DNA of 64,000 bases from an uncultured Sphaerochaeta sp. (GTDB lineage Bacteria; Spirochaetota; Spirochaetia; Sphaerochaetales; Sphaerochaetaceae): assembly GCF_963677315.1 (NCBI RefSeq), contig NZ_OY781939.1, positions 2,294,001 through 2,358,000 of the forward strand, in the 5' to 3' direction. The position numbers and the translations under genes were made by a program. Below, in pieces: positions 24,933-33,419 of the stretch. Under the pieces are notes generated by a model. It did no database searches, had not been told where the DNA came from, and saw nothing but the letters and a program-made list of their open reading frames with translations. Each line of letters starts with the position of its first letter. Within the stretch, counting starts at the first letter, position 1.

Positions 24933-27515
24933 ATGAATATAGACAAAATGACAATTAAGCTGCGTCAAGCCATCGGCGATGCCGATATGCTGGCTAACGA
25001 ACATGGCAACGCAGAAATTACTACAGAACATCTCTTGTTGGCTTTGATCAACCAGAAAGAGGGGTTGCTTACCCCGCTCTTTGAGCGGCTGGGGGTTCCC
25101 CCTGCCATGGTGAGTGAAAAACTGGGGTCACTGGTCAACAAACTTCCCAAGGCATATGGAGGGAATGCACAGCGTTCCTTGTCTGCCCAACTGGGGAATC
25201 AACTCTATGCCGCTGACAAGATTGCCTTAGACTTCAAGGATCAGTACCTGAGTGCAGAACACTTCCTGCTTGCTGTCCTGGAGGATGCTTCAGAGGCAAG
25301 CAAGGCTCTCAAGGCCCTTGGCGTAACCAAGGATGCTCTTATGCAGGCATTGCAGACGATCAGAGGAAACCAGACAATCCAGAGCGAAGATCCAGAAAGC
25401 AGATACCAGGCACTGGAGAAGTATTGCAAGGATATGACCACCCTTGCCCGACAAGGAAAGCTCGACCCTGTCATCGGACGTGATGAAGAGATTAGACGGG
25501 TAATGCAGGTGCTTTCCAGAAGAACCAAGAACAATCCGGTATTGATTGGTGAGCCCGGGGTAGGAAAGACAGCCATTGTAGAAGGGCTTGCCCTGCGTAT
25601 TGCTTCAGAGGATGTCCCAGAGTCATTGAAGAACAAACAAATTCTGAGTTTGGACCTTGGTGCCTTGGTGGCAGGTGCAAAGTTCAGAGGGGAGTTTGAG
25701 GAACGACTGAAGGCAGTGGTGAAGGAAGTAACGGCCAGTGAAGGCAGGATCATCCTGTTCATTGACGAGCTGCATACCATTGTTGGCGCAGGGGCTAGTG
25801 AAGGTTCAACCGATGCTTCAAACCTGATCAAGCCAGCACTTGCCAGGGGAGAGTTGCATGCCATTGGTGCGACCACCCTTGATGAATACCGAAAGTATAT
25901 TGAACCTGACAAGGCATTGGAACGGAGATTCCAGCCGGTGTTCACCAAGGAGCCTTCGGTGGAATCGACTATCGCCATCCTCAGGGGGCTGAAAGAACGG
26001 TATGAAGTCCACCATGGGGTACGGATCAAGGACGAAGCCCTGGTTGCAGCAGCCAATCTGAGCAACCGGTATATCACCAACCGGTTCCTTCCAGACAAGG
26101 CAATCGACTTGGTCGATGAGGCGGCAAGTCAACTCAAGATGGAAATAGAGAGTCAGCCGGAAGAGTTGGACCAGATAGAGCGAAAGATCCTCCAACTCAA
26201 TATTGAGAAGCAGGCGCTCTCCAGGGAGACCGACAAAGCCAGTAAAGAGCGATTGGGGAAACTCGAGCGCGAGCTGAGTGAACTCCAGGGAACGCGTGAT
26301 GCTATGCACTTGCAATGGGGAAATGAACGCAATTCCATTGCCAAACTCAGGGAGACAAAGGCAAAGCTTGAGCAGCTGAAGACGGACGAGCAACGTGCAG
26401 AAAGAGAGGGCGATCTTGCAAAAGCTGCCCAGATCAAGCATGGGGAAATTCCTGAGTTGCTCAAACAGATCGAAGGTATGACCGAGCAACTTTCTTCTGT
26501 GCAAGTTGAAGGAAAGCAGATGCTTCGTGAGGAAGTCAGTGAAGATGACATTGCACGTATTGTCAGTAACTGGACAGGGGTTCCTGTAGCCAAGATGAAG
26601 GAGAGTGAGCTGCATAAGTATCTGAATCTTGAACAGACACTTTCAGAACAAGTCATTGGCCAGAGGAAAGCGATTGAAGCAGTGAGCAATGCAATCCGCC
26701 GAAACAAGGCGGGTATTGGGGATGAGAGAAAACCCTTGGGGACCTTCCTGTTTGCCGGTCCAACCGGAGTAGGAAAGACCTTGCTTGCCAAGGTGCTGGC
26801 ACAATTCCTCTTTGACGATGAGAAAGCCTTGACCCGTATCGATATGAGCGAGTACATGGAAAAGTTTTCGGTCAGTAGATTGATTGGAGCCCCTCCAGGG
26901 TATGTAGGGTATGACCAAGGAGGGCAACTGACTGAGGTTGTACGTAGGCGTCCCTATTCTGTAATTCTTTTCGATGAGATTGAGAAGGCCCACCCCGATG
27001 TATTCAACGTGTTGTTGCAATTACTGGATGATGGCAGGTTGACCGATGGTCAGGGCCGGGTGGTCGATTTCACCAATACCGTGATCATCATGACCAGCAA
27101 CCTAGGAAGTCAGCAGTTGCTTGGTGCAGAAACACATGAGGAGGGTGCTCGTCTGGTTGGGGAGATAATCCACCAGTCCTTCAAACCGGAGTTTATCAAT
27201 CGGTTAGATGAGATCATCATCTTCGAGCGATTGGGAGAAGCACAGATTCGTAAGATTGTGGTTCTGCAGCTTGAACAGCTTCGTTTGCGACTTGAGAAAC
27301 GTGGGTTCTTCCTGACTTGGGAGGATGATGTGCTTTCATTGCTCTATGAGGCGGGCTATGATCCAGTCTTTGGGGCTCGTCCAATCCGCCGTGCTGTTCA
27401 GCGACTTGTGGAGAACCCCTTGTCGGTACAACTGCTCTCTGGTGATTTCGGCCCTGGGTCGAAGATCTTGCTTACTCTAGAGGGGGAAGAGGTGGTTGCC
27501 CGGAAGATTGGCTAG
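24933..27515 (+). CDS. clpB: ClpB protein disaggregase (Hsp100)
   Basis: This hexameric AAA+ chaperone pulls polypeptides out of aggregates with DnaK. The 860-residue protein has the Clp N domain (1-150), the first AAA+ module with Walker A GEPGVGKT at 206-213 and Walker B ILFIDE, the long coiled-coil M domain (about 405-530), and the second AAA+ module with GPTGVGKT at 609-616 and [17 protein letters not shown] precedes the ATG. I see no CIRCE element or clear promoter in the 94 bases upstream, only a GACCC/GGGTC hairpin near 24885-24900. The last 44 bases also encode the end of the convergent mocA-like gene. Confidence 0.97.
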   Translation: MNIDKMTIKLRQAIGDADMLANEHGNAEITTEHLLLALINQKEGLLTPLFERLGVPPAMVSEKLGSLVNKLPKAYGGNAQRSLSAQLGNQLYAADKIALDFKDQYLSAEHFLLAVLEDASEASKALKALGVTKDALMQALQTIRGNQTIQSEDPESRYQALEKYCKDMTTLARQGKLDPVIGRDEEIRRVMQVLSRRTKNNPVLIGEPGVGKTAIVEGLALRIASEDVPESLKNKQILSLDLGALVAGAKFRGEFEERLKAVVKEVTASEGRIILFIDELHTIVGAGASEGSTDASNLIKPALARGELHAIGATTLDEYRKYIEPDKALERRFQPVFTKEPSVESTIAILRGLKERYEVHHGVRIKDEALVAAANLSNRYITNRFLPDKAIDLVDEAASQLKMEIESQPEELDQIERKILQLNIEKQALSRETDKASKERLGKLERELSELQGTRDAMHLQWGNERNSIAKLRETKAKLEQLKTDEQRAEREGDLAKAAQIKHGEIPELLKQIEGMTEQLSSVQVEGKQMLREEVSEDDIARIVSNWTGVPVAKMKESELHKYLNLEQTLSEQVIGQRKAIEAVSNAIRRNKAGIGDERKPLGTFLFAGPTGVGKTLLAKVLAQFLFDDEKALTRIDMSEYMEKFSVSRLIGAPPGYVGYDQGGQLTEVVRRRPYSVILFDEIEKAHPDVFNVLLQLLDDGRLTDGQGRVVDFTNTVIIMTSNLGSQQLLGAETHEEGARLVGEIIHQSFKPEFINRLDEIIIFERLGEAQIRKIVVLQLEQLRLRLEKRGFFLTWEDDVLSLLYEAGYDPVFGARPIRRAVQRLVENPLSVQLLSGDFGPGSKILLTLEGEEVVARKIG

Positions 27516-28077
27516 ACTCCACCAAGTGGTGGTATGCATCGAGCGTGTCGATATCGGTTACATACGCCTCATCGGCAACCTCGATAGCCTGGACAGGATA
27601 ATCCTGTAGCAGCCCACGCATGGTAAAAGAGCTCTTTTGTGACCTGATAATTGCAAGGAAACTTGCCTCCAACAGAACCGGATGCCCAAGTTTTCCTTTG
27701 TATGAGGGTCTGGAGACAGGAGCGGAAGTCTGTTCAATCAGATAGAGGTAGTGTCTACTCTCGATAAGGGGCATATCGGCTAGTGAAATAAAAAATGGTG
27801 AATCATGACCAAGGTATGAGGCTCCACAGATCGTGGAGCTTCCTTGTCCTTTACGATAATGTTCATTGTGAACAATCTGTAGCTGGGGGCAGGCGAGATG
27901 TGCAACCGCCTGTTTTACTTGATCTGCCTTGAACCCTGTGACCAGTACAGTTCCAAGCCCTGCCTGCAGGGATTGTTCCACTGCATGTGCAACAATGGTG
28001 GTACCCTTGTAGGGCAACAGAAGTTTTTTCCCTTTGCTTCGCATCCCGAGGCCTGCGGCCAGAATAAGATTCTGCAT
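27472..28077 (-). CDS. MobA/MocA-like nucleotidyltransferase
   Basis: This 201-residue nucleotidyltransferase has the N-terminal NTP-binding signature LILAAGLGMRSKGKKLLLPY (residues 4-23). The later SLADMPLI motif carries a metal-binding Asp. This pattern fits the MobA-like NTP transferase family, whose MocA members attach CMP to molybdopterin for xanthine dehydrogenase-type enzymes. No molybdenum-enzyme gene is nearby, so the substrate remains open. AAGGA precedes the ATG by about six bases. The C-terminal 14 codons overlap the end of clpB on the other strand. Its start is only 48 bases from the divergent DUF554 gene. Confidence 0.82.
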   Translation of the reverse strand: MQNLILAAGLGMRSKGKKLLLPYKGTTIVAHAVEQSLQAGLGTVLVTGFKADQVKQAVAHLACPQLQIVHNEHYRKGQGSSTICGASYLGHDSPFFISLADMPLIESRHYLYLIEQTSAPVSRPSYKGKLGHPVLLEASFLAIIRSQKSSFTMRGLLQDYPVQAIEVADEAYVTDIDTLDAYHHLVESSQSSGQPPLPPLE

Positions 28078-28086
28078 GATTCATCC

Positions 28087-28115
28087 TTGAGAGAGTTTCG
28101 TAATCGTATTATACT
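28087..28115 (+). promoter_or_regulatory. Promoter of the DUF554 gene
   Basis: TTGAGA at 28087-28092 and TATACT at 28110-28115 are 17 bases apart. The predicted start is at about 28122-28123, only three or four bases before the gene's ATG. Confidence 0.6.
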
Positions 28116-28125
28116 CCAAGCCATT

Positions 28126-28854
28126 ATGATTGCCACCTACTTTAATGCCTTGATGGTTGTTCTTGGCTCCTTTATTGGATTGTTTCTGAAACACCGGCTG
28201 AAAGCCTCCTATCAGGAGGTTGTTTTCACCTCCTCAGGACTGATTACCCTGGTTATTGGATTTTCCATGGCAATGAAGACAGGTTCTTATCTGATCTTGC
28301 TTTTCTCTGTGGTCATTGGAGGCTTTATAGGATATGCCCTCAAGATTGAGGACGGTGTAATGTCCTTTGGGTCATGGATGGAGAGGCGGCTCAGCAGAGG
28401 CCAGGGTAGCGCAGAGAGCGCACGTAACTTTGCCTTGGGATTCCTTAACGCCTCACTGCTGTTTTGCAGTGGCGCCATGACGGTGGTAGGCGCAATCCAG
28501 GCAGGTACTGTAGGTGACTATCAGTTGATTCTGGTAAAGTCTATCATGGATGGGTGCATGGCAATTATCTTCAGTGCTGCCTATGGTATAGGTGTCATGG
28601 CAAGTGCACTCTTCATTCTTCTGTATCAAGGGTTTTTTACGTTGGCAGGTGGGTGGATAGCCCCAATACTTGGGGATGCAGGAATCAATGAGCTTGCATC
28701 AGTCGGTGGTGTATTGTTGATGATGATTGGGTTTGGCCTGCTGGATATCAGAAAAACCAAGACTGGGAATTTTCTGCCTGCAATGATTATCGCACCTCTG
28801 CTGACACTGCTTGCTCCAATGTTCAAGAATCTTTTTTCGGGGTTTGGTTTTTGA
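28126..28854 (+). CDS. DUF554 family integral membrane protein
   Basis: This 242-residue polytopic membrane protein matches the DUF554 (YdfK-like) family in length and layout, with about seven hydrophobic segments. Diagnostic stretches are NALMVVLGSFIG at the start, GFLNASLLFCSGAMTVVGA in the middle and GVLLMMIGFGLLDI near the end. Function is unknown for the family; transport has been suggested. The ATG at 28126 is chosen because the family begins here and a promoter lies just upstream. No Shine-Dalgarno is present and the transcript may be almost leaderless. The last 32 bases overlap the convergent regulator gene. Confidence 0.85.
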   Translation: MIATYFNALMVVLGSFIGLFLKHRLKASYQEVVFTSSGLITLVIGFSMAMKTGSYLILLFSVVIGGFIGYALKIEDGVMSFGSWMERRLSRGQGSAESARNFALGFLNASLLFCSGAMTVVGAIQAGTVGDYQLILVKSIMDGCMAIIFSAAYGIGVMASALFILLYQGFFTLAGGWIAPILGDAGINELASVGGVLLMMIGFGLLDIRKTKTGNFLPAMIIAPLLTLLAPMFKNLFSGFGF

Positions 28855-29173
28855 AGTAGTACAGAAGTGACTGTATGACCTCCAGTTGTTGTTGGTCAAG
28901 TTCTTCTATCTGGGCCATGACAAGCTTCTTGTATTGGGCGATATTCTCGGCAGCTTCTTCACTTGCCATCGATTCCCAGTTGTTTCCATTCTCCAGCCAC
29001 TCAAGAGTCACCCCAGTGAGTTCAGTTATTTTCATTGCAACATGCAATGGGGGACGTCTGTCAGTATGGATCCAGCTGGAGAGAGTGCTGCGTTTGACAT
29101 CAAGCATGGTGGATAGTTCCACCACCGTAGGTGAATTAAGAAGAAGAATGACTCTGTCCCAGAATGTTTGCAT
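28823..29173 (-). CDS. Helix-turn-helix transcriptional regulator (Xre/CI-like)
   Basis: This small 116-residue DNA-binding protein has an N-terminal helix-turn-helix at about residues 18-60. The segment LSTMLDVKRSTLSSWIHTDR holds the two recognition helices, and PLHVAMKITELTGVTLEWL resembles CI/Xre-type domains. The C-terminal half is helical and glutamine-rich (EELDQQQLEVIQSLLYYF), possibly for dimerisation. The frame runs further upstream to 29245, but the ATG at 29173 matches the HTH start and lies seven bases after an extended -10. An inverted repeat overlies the -35 region, which suggests autoregulation. Target genes are unknown. Confidence 0.8.
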   Translation of the reverse strand: MQTFWDRVILLLNSPTVVELSTMLDVKRSTLSSWIHTDRRPPLHVAMKITELTGVTLEWLENGNNWESMASEEAAENIAQYKKLVMAQIEELDQQQLEVIQSLLYYFKNQTPKKDS

Positions 29174-29179
29174 GCTATG

Positions 29180-29188
29180 AATATAGCA
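29180..29188 (-). promoter_or_regulatory. Extended -10 promoter of the HTH regulator gene
   Basis: On the minus strand TGCTATATT is an extended -10. Seven bases after it stands the A of the regulator's ATG (29173). An 18-base gap leads back to a weak -35, TCGTCA. The mRNA is expected to be leaderless. Confidence 0.55.
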
Positions 29189-29195
29189 GGAAAGT

Positions 29196-29219
29196 TGACC
29201 TAATGACGATATTTGGTCA
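29196..29219. promoter_or_regulatory. Inverted repeat, candidate operator of the HTH regulator
   Basis: TGACCTAAT and ATTTGGTCA form a near-perfect 9-base inverted repeat with a six-base centre, placed over the -35 region of the regulator's own promoter. This is the usual place for autorepression. Confidence 0.5.
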
Positions 29220-29292
29220 TATTTTTGTAGAAATAAATAATACAAACTTATAAATGCATATAAAGTAATCAGTAAAAATATAAGATAGATGA

Positions 29293-29327
29293 CAAAAAAT
29301 CATCATCCATAGAAAATGGATGATGAT
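29293..29327 (-). terminator. Terminator of glgP
   Basis: On the minus strand a perfect 12-bp stem (ATCATCATCCAT with ATGGATGATGAT, five-base loop) is followed by a run of T, 20 bases past the glgP stop. Confidence 0.88.
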
Positions 29328-29346
29328 TCATCGTCATTTGCGGGTA

Positions 29347-31860
29347 TTATCTTCGTTTAACTGCATCCTGGAGAGCTGTATCTTCGCTGAGATCCTTCTC
29401 AACCGGACATGAGTTAATATTCCATATATCCTTTGCATATTGGGCAATGGTTCTGTCACTGGAGAATTTGCCACTCGAGGCAATGTTCAACACTGCCATT
29501 CTATTCCAGGCATTCCTGTCTCCCTTATAGAGCTCCCTTGCCTTGCGGTGTGCATCGCTGTACATCCGAAGGTCTGCAAAGTGATAATATCTGTCGCCTT
29601 CCTCAAACAAGCTTCTACGTAGTGGTTCAAAGATATTCGGCTCATTGATATTGAAGTAGCCGCTGAAGAGCAAATCAATTGCATCCTTCACCTCTTTGTC
29701 AGCCATCACATATGTGAATGGATCGTATGAGAGGCTCAATTTCTGGATTTCCTCTTCTGTGTTGCCGAAGATGAACATGTTCTCTTCACCAACTTCTTGG
29801 GCGATCTCAATATTTGCACCATCCATGGTCCCTATGGTCAGTGCACCATTGCACATGAATTTCATGTTTCCTGTTCCCGAGGCCTCCGTTCCAGCTGTTG
29901 AGATCTGCTCAGAAAGGTTTGTGGCCGGTATAATGGCCTCTGCCATCGAGACCCGGTAGTTTGGCATGAAGTGTATGGCAAGGCGGTCATTGGTTGCCGG
30001 ATCCGCATTGATCACCTTTGCTATATTGTTTATCAGTTTTATGATCAATTTCGCATTGACATATCCCGGGGCTGCTTTTCCTCCAAAGAGGAAGGATGTG
30101 GGTTCCATATCTTTTGTAGCAGCTCCTCCCATCTTCAGGTCATTGTACATGAGCAGTATGTTCAAAGCATTGAGCAACTGTCGCTTGTACTCATGGATTC
30201 TCTTTACCTGGACATCAAAGAATGTGTTTGGATTGATGACCATGTTGCTGTCCTTCTGCAGGAAGGCAGCTGCATGAATCTTGCTCTCCTGCTTGATCGC
30301 TGCAAAATCAGCGAGGAAGTTCTTGTCTTCAGCGAACGGTTTGAGTTTTTCAATCTGGCTGTAGTCCGTGATCCAGCCATCGCCGATGGCACTGTTAATC
30401 AATGCTGCAAGCTTGGGGTTTGAAGCAAGCAACCATCGGCGCTGGGTAATGCCATTCGTCTTGTTGTTGAAACGATCCTTGAAGATAAGATTGAACTGCG
30501 GGAACATGGACTTCTTCAGCAACTGGGAGTGCAATTCTGCAACACCATTGGTGCTGTGGCTTCCAATAATGGCAAGGTGTGCCATACGAACCTGTTTAGG
30601 GTTTGTCTCTTCAATGATGCTTATCTTGCTAAGCATTTGCGGTTGAAGAGGGAAGTAGGAGACTGCCTGTTGCAGGAATCGGTGATTGATCTCGAAGATG
30701 ATCTGCATATGACGGGGAAGAATTTTCTGCAACATAGGGAGAGACCATTTCTCAAGTGCCTCCGGCATCAAGGTATGGTTGGTGTACCCCATGGTCTTCA
30801 CGGTAATCTCCCATGCTTTATCCCAATCGAGGTTCTCTTCATCAATAAGGAGACGCATCAATTCAGGCACAGCCAGGGATGGGTGTGTGTCATTAAGCTG
30901 GATTGCCGCGTAGTCTGGGAGTACACCCCAGTTGCTCTCTTTCCGCTTGAAGCGATTGATGATGTCTGCAAGGGAACAGGCTACAAAAAAGTACTGTTGT
31001 TTGAGCCTTAGCTCCTTGCCCATGTATAGGGTGTCATTGGGATAGAGTACCTGGCTCAGGTTCTCTGCACTGATTTTGGAGCGAACAGCCTCGGTGTAAT
31101 CCCCGTCATTGAATTCATGGAAATTGAACTCTTCCGGGCTTTTTGCAGACCAGAGGCGAAGTGTGTTCACCGTCTTGCATCCATAACCGATAATTGGGGT
31201 GTCGTATGCAACGCCGTTGACCACTTCTGAGCCACTCCACTTGAAACGATCACGTCCATGTTCCCTGATTACCTGAACTTCTCCGCCGAATTGGACAGGG
31301 TAGACTACATCTGGTCTGTGTATTTCCCAAGGATTGCCATCACGCAACCAGTTATCCGGTTGTTCTGCTTGCCATCCATTCTTGATCTGTTGGCGAAAAA
31401 TTCCATAATTGTAACGAATTCCATATCCGTATGCAGGAATCTCAAGCGTAGCAAGGGAGTCTAGGAAACAAGCAGCAAGTCTACCGAGTCCCCCATTTCC
31501 TAGACCAGCATCCGGTTCCACTTCGCTGAGTTCCTCATAGGTATATCCCAGTGAGGAGAGGGCTTCCATCACTTCGTTCTCGATACCGAGATTGATGATG
31601 TTGTTCGTCATCGCCCTTCCCATGAGAAATTCCAGAGAGAGGTAGTAGACCCGTTTTGCTCCGTTTGCTCGCTGGGTTTTTCGACTCTGGTTCCACTGAT
31701 GGATGATTCTGTCCCGAACTGAGAGTGCAAGGGCTGTATAACGCCCTTCTTTGGTAGTATGATAAATATCTGCATCCTGACTGTACTTGAGATGTTCAGC
31801 AAAGTCTTGGGCAATGTCTTTGGCACGATGACCGTACTTGGTTTTCTGTTGATCCTGCAT
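29347..31860 (-). CDS. glgP: Glycogen/alpha-glucan phosphorylase
   Basis: This enzyme releases glucose-1-phosphate from glycogen or maltodextrin using phosphate and pyridoxal phosphate. The 837-residue length is standard for the bacterial family. The cofactor lysine is Lys667, inside the motif EASGTGNMKFMCNGALTIGT. N-terminal landmarks such as YLSLEFLMGR and GNGGLGRLAACFLDS are intact. The frame extends upstream through an unrelated tRNA region, but the ATG at 31860 has AAGGAG six bases ahead and is the real start. No other glycogen genes are adjacent. It has its own promoter and terminator, so it is monocistronic. Confidence 0.97.
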   Translation of the reverse strand: MQDQQKTKYGHRAKDIAQDFAEHLKYSQDADIYHTTKEGRYTALALSVRDRIIHQWNQSRKTQRANGAKRVYYLSLEFLMGRAMTNNIINLGIENEVMEALSSLGYTYEELSEVEPDAGLGNGGLGRLAACFLDSLATLEIPAYGYGIRYNYGIFRQQIKNGWQAEQPDNWLRDGNPWEIHRPDVVYPVQFGGEVQVIREHGRDRFKWSGSEVVNGVAYDTPIIGYGCKTVNTLRLWSAKSPEEFNFHEFNDGDYTEAVRSKISAENLSQVLYPNDTLYMGKELRLKQQYFFVACSLADIINRFKRKESNWGVLPDYAAIQLNDTHPSLAVPELMRLLIDEENLDWDKAWEITVKTMGYTNHTLMPEALEKWSLPMLQKILPRHMQIIFEINHRFLQQAVSYFPLQPQMLSKISIIEETNPKQVRMAHLAIIGSHSTNGVAELHSQLLKKSMFPQFNLIFKDRFNNKTNGITQRRWLLASNPKLAALINSAIGDGWITDYSQIEKLKPFAEDKNFLADFAAIKQESKIHAAAFLQKDSNMVINPNTFFDVQVKRIHEYKRQLLNALNILLMYNDLKMGGAATKDMEPTSFLFGGKAAPGYVNAKLIIKLINNIAKVINADPATNDRLAIHFMPNYRVSMAEAIIPATNLSEQISTAGTEASGTGNMKFMCNGALTIGTMDGANIEIAQEVGEENMFIFGNTEEEIQKLSLSYDPFTYVMADKEVKDAIDLLFSGYFNINEPNIFEPLRRSLFEEGDRYYHFADLRMYSDAHRKARELYKGDRNAWNRMAVLNIASSGKFSSDRTIAQYAKDIWNINSCPVEKDLSEDTALQDAVKRR

Positions 31861-31897
31861 AGGAACTCCTTGTGTTTCGTACAAATAGCACACCTTC

Positions 31898-31926
31898 ACT
31901 ATATAAGATTGGTGTTTTCTGGGCAA
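31898..31926 (-). promoter_or_regulatory. Promoter of glgP
   Basis: On the minus strand TTGCCC (31926-31921) and TATAGT (31903-31898) are separated by 17 bases. The start would be near 31891, about 30 bases before the glgP ATG. Confidence 0.6.
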
Positions 31927-31962
31927 CTGGGTCAACTTTTTCTTCTTTCTTGAACAGGTATA

Positions 31963-31991
31963 TTGACAAAAGACCTGCTCTTTGGTAAGTT
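31963..31991 (+). promoter_or_regulatory. Promoter of the tRNA-Thr/rpmG/secE operon
   Basis: TTGACA at 31963-31968 and TAAGTT at 31986-31991 are 17 bases apart, about 55 bases before tRNA-Thr. It is divergent from the glgP promoter. Confidence 0.6.
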
Positions 31992-32046
31992 TGCTTCTGC
32001 ATGTTGCAGGTTGACTATCTCGTGGATTTGCCTGCATATGACCGAC

Positions 32047-32119
32047 GCCCTTGTAGCTCAGTCGGTAGAGCACCACCATGGTAAGGTGGGGGTCAACGGT
32101 TCAAATCCGTTCGAGGGCT
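32047..32119 (+). tRNA. tRNA-Thr (anticodon GGT)
   Basis: This 73-base tRNA has acceptor GCCCTTG/CGAGGGC, anticodon stem CCACC/GGTGG with loop ATGGTAA, and T arm AACGG/CCGTT. The discriminator base is T and CCA is not encoded. Anticodon GGU reads ACC and ACU. Its discriminator and anticodon match the T-box leader upstream of thrS. Confidence 0.97.
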
Positions 32120-32181
32120 CTTTTTTTATCCCCTTCCAATGGGGAGTGGAATTGAGGTGAAAACTCACCGAGGAGCACGTA

Positions 32182-32361
32182 ATGGCTGATTCAAAGAAAA
32201 AAGGTCCTGTTGAGAAAATTGCTCTTCAGTGCACCGAATGTAAGCAGAAAAATTACACTACCGAGAAGAATCGGAGAAATACTCAGGGTAAGCTTGAGTT
32301 AAAGAAGTATTGTCCGTTCGAGCGCAAGCACACCTTGCACCGCGAGGCAAAAATTAAATAA
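32182..32361 (+). CDS. rpmG: 50S ribosomal protein L33
   Basis: This 59-residue large-subunit protein belongs to the L33 family. The family core [21 protein letters not shown] is recognisable, and the C-terminal [10 protein letters not shown] is typical. It resembles the zinc-ribbon (C+) form, with Cys17 and Cys20 (CTEC) and Cys44, but the fourth cysteine is replaced by Glu47 (CPFE where CPxC is usual). The ATG has GAGGAGC about seven bases upstream. It lies between tRNA-Thr and tRNA-Trp, the normal place for rpmG ahead of secE. Confidence 0.95.
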   Translation: MADSKKKGPVEKIALQCTECKQKNYTTEKNRRNTQGKLELKKYCPFERKHTLHREAKIK

Positions 32362-32385
32362 GGTTGTTTCGATCGAGAAGCAAAT

Positions 32386-32459
32386 AGGCCAATAGCTCCA
32401 ACTGGTAGAGCGCTGGTCTCCAAAACCGGATGTTGAGGGTTCGAATCCTTCTTGGCCTG
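32386..32459 (+). tRNA. tRNA-Trp (anticodon CCA)
   Basis: This 74-base tRNA has acceptor AGGCCAA/TTGGCCT, anticodon loop CTCCAAA and discriminator G, the usual identity base of tRNA-Trp. Its place between rpmG and secE is conserved in many bacteria. Confidence 0.96.
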
Positions 32460-32495
32460 TTAGCTTCTCGATCTTTTCCCTCAAGGAGCCCTTCA

Positions 32496-32675
32496 ATGAA
32501 GAAGCTATTTAAGTATTTCAAGGAGTCTTCCCAGGAACTGAAAAAGGTTGTCTGGCCCTCCCGTGAAGCTGTCATTTCTTCCACAAAGGTCGTACTTGTG
32601 TCTACAGCCATCGTTGCAATATTCCTTGGGTTGGTGGACTTCCTCCTGCTTAAAGGTGTATTGTTTATTCTGTAA
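32496..32675 (+). CDS. secE: Preprotein translocase subunit SecE
   Basis: This 59-residue single-span membrane protein clamps SecY in the protein-export channel. It is the short bacterial form: an amphipathic start (KKLFKYFKESSQELKKVVWPSR, with the conserved KVxWP motif) followed by one membrane helix (about residues 30-57). The frame runs upstream through the tRNA, but the ATG at 32496 has AAGGAG about nine bases ahead. It lies ten bases before nusG, the standard secE-nusG pair. Confidence 0.95.
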   Translation: MKKLFKYFKESSQELKKVVWPSREAVISSTKVVLVSTAIVAIFLGLVDFLLLKGVLFIL

Positions 32676-32684
32676 GGCGGAGTC

Positions 32685-33245
32685 ATGGCTAAAGGCTGGT
32701 ACGTAGTACACACATATTCTGGGTACGAACAGAAGATTGAGCGAATCATCAACAAGATGCGCGAGACCGATATGGACTTCGCGCTTGTTTGCACTGATGT
32801 CAAAGTTCCTTTTGAGACCGTAGTAGAGGTTAAGGAAGGGGTGAGACGTGAGGTGAAGCGTAAAATTCTTCCCGGCTATATCTTGGTTGAGCTAGACCTG
32901 CCCGATACAAGTTGGAAGACCTGGTGTTCTCACATCAAGCGTATACAGGGTGTTACTGGGTTTGTGAGCCCGAGTGACAGCGTTAAGCCGCAACCCCTAT
33001 CAGCTGCTGAAGTGAAGAACCTCTTTCAGAAGACAGGTGATCTTCCTGCTGAGAAAGTGTTCAAACCTAAGCAGACCTTCTCCATTGGGGAGCAGGTACG
33101 CATCATTGACGGTCCTTTCGATTCCTTCACCGGGGTTATCGAGGAAGTCAATCTGGAAAAGGCCCGTATGCGGGTCAGCGTCGGAATTTTCGGACGCTCC
33201 ACTCCGGTTGAGGTGGATTTCCTCCAAGTAGAAAAGATTCTGTAG
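32685..33245 (+). CDS. nusG: Transcription antitermination factor NusG
   Basis: NusG binds RNA polymerase, reduces pausing and links it to Rho or to the ribosome. The 186-residue protein has an N-terminal NGN domain beginning KGWYVVHTYSGYEQKIE and a C-terminal KOW domain (IGEQVRIIDGPFDSFTGVIEEV, about residues 130-152). Length is normal. Given the terminator inside the first rrn operon, Nus-factor antitermination may matter in this organism. Confidence 0.97.
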   Translation: MAKGWYVVHTYSGYEQKIERIINKMRETDMDFALVCTDVKVPFETVVEVKEGVRREVKRKILPGYILVELDLPDTSWKTWCSHIKRIQGVTGFVSPSDSVKPQPLSAAEVKNLFQKTGDLPAEKVFKPKQTFSIGEQVRIIDGPFDSFTGVIEEVNLEKARMRVSVGIFGRSTPVEVDFLQVEKIL

Positions 33246-33316
33246 TAGTCTTTGGACTGGATTACTGCACGAGATTTTTCTGTTCTTTTACAACCGAGTC
33301 CATTTGTTTGTGATTA

Positions 33317-33343
33317 CTCCCTCATTGTGAGATGAGGTGGGAG
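33317..33343 (+). promoter_or_regulatory. Hairpin in the rplK leader
   Basis: CTCCC-TCAT and ATGA-GG-TGGGAG form a bulged stem about 75 bases before rplK. A second stem (AATCCAA with TTGGATT) lies at about 33378-33399, just before the rplK binding site. In other bacteria L1 represses rplKA through a leader hairpin that mimics its rRNA site, and this is a candidate for that. Confidence 0.35.
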
Positions 33344-33419
33344 CCTGATCGTATGACAGGCGTTAATACCAGCGCATAATCCAATCCATAGGTTGGATTT
33401 ATTGCGTAAGGAGAGAAAC

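Noticed and set aside
27898..28125. 76-codon N-terminal extension of the DUF554 protein
   Set aside because: It overlaps the start of the divergent MobA-like gene, is cysteine-rich and unlike the family; the family start is at 28126.
31861..32079. N-terminal extension of glycogen phosphorylase
   Set aside because: The extra codons would be read through the antisense of the tRNA-Thr gene and the promoter region. The ATG at 31860 has a good binding site and gives the family length.
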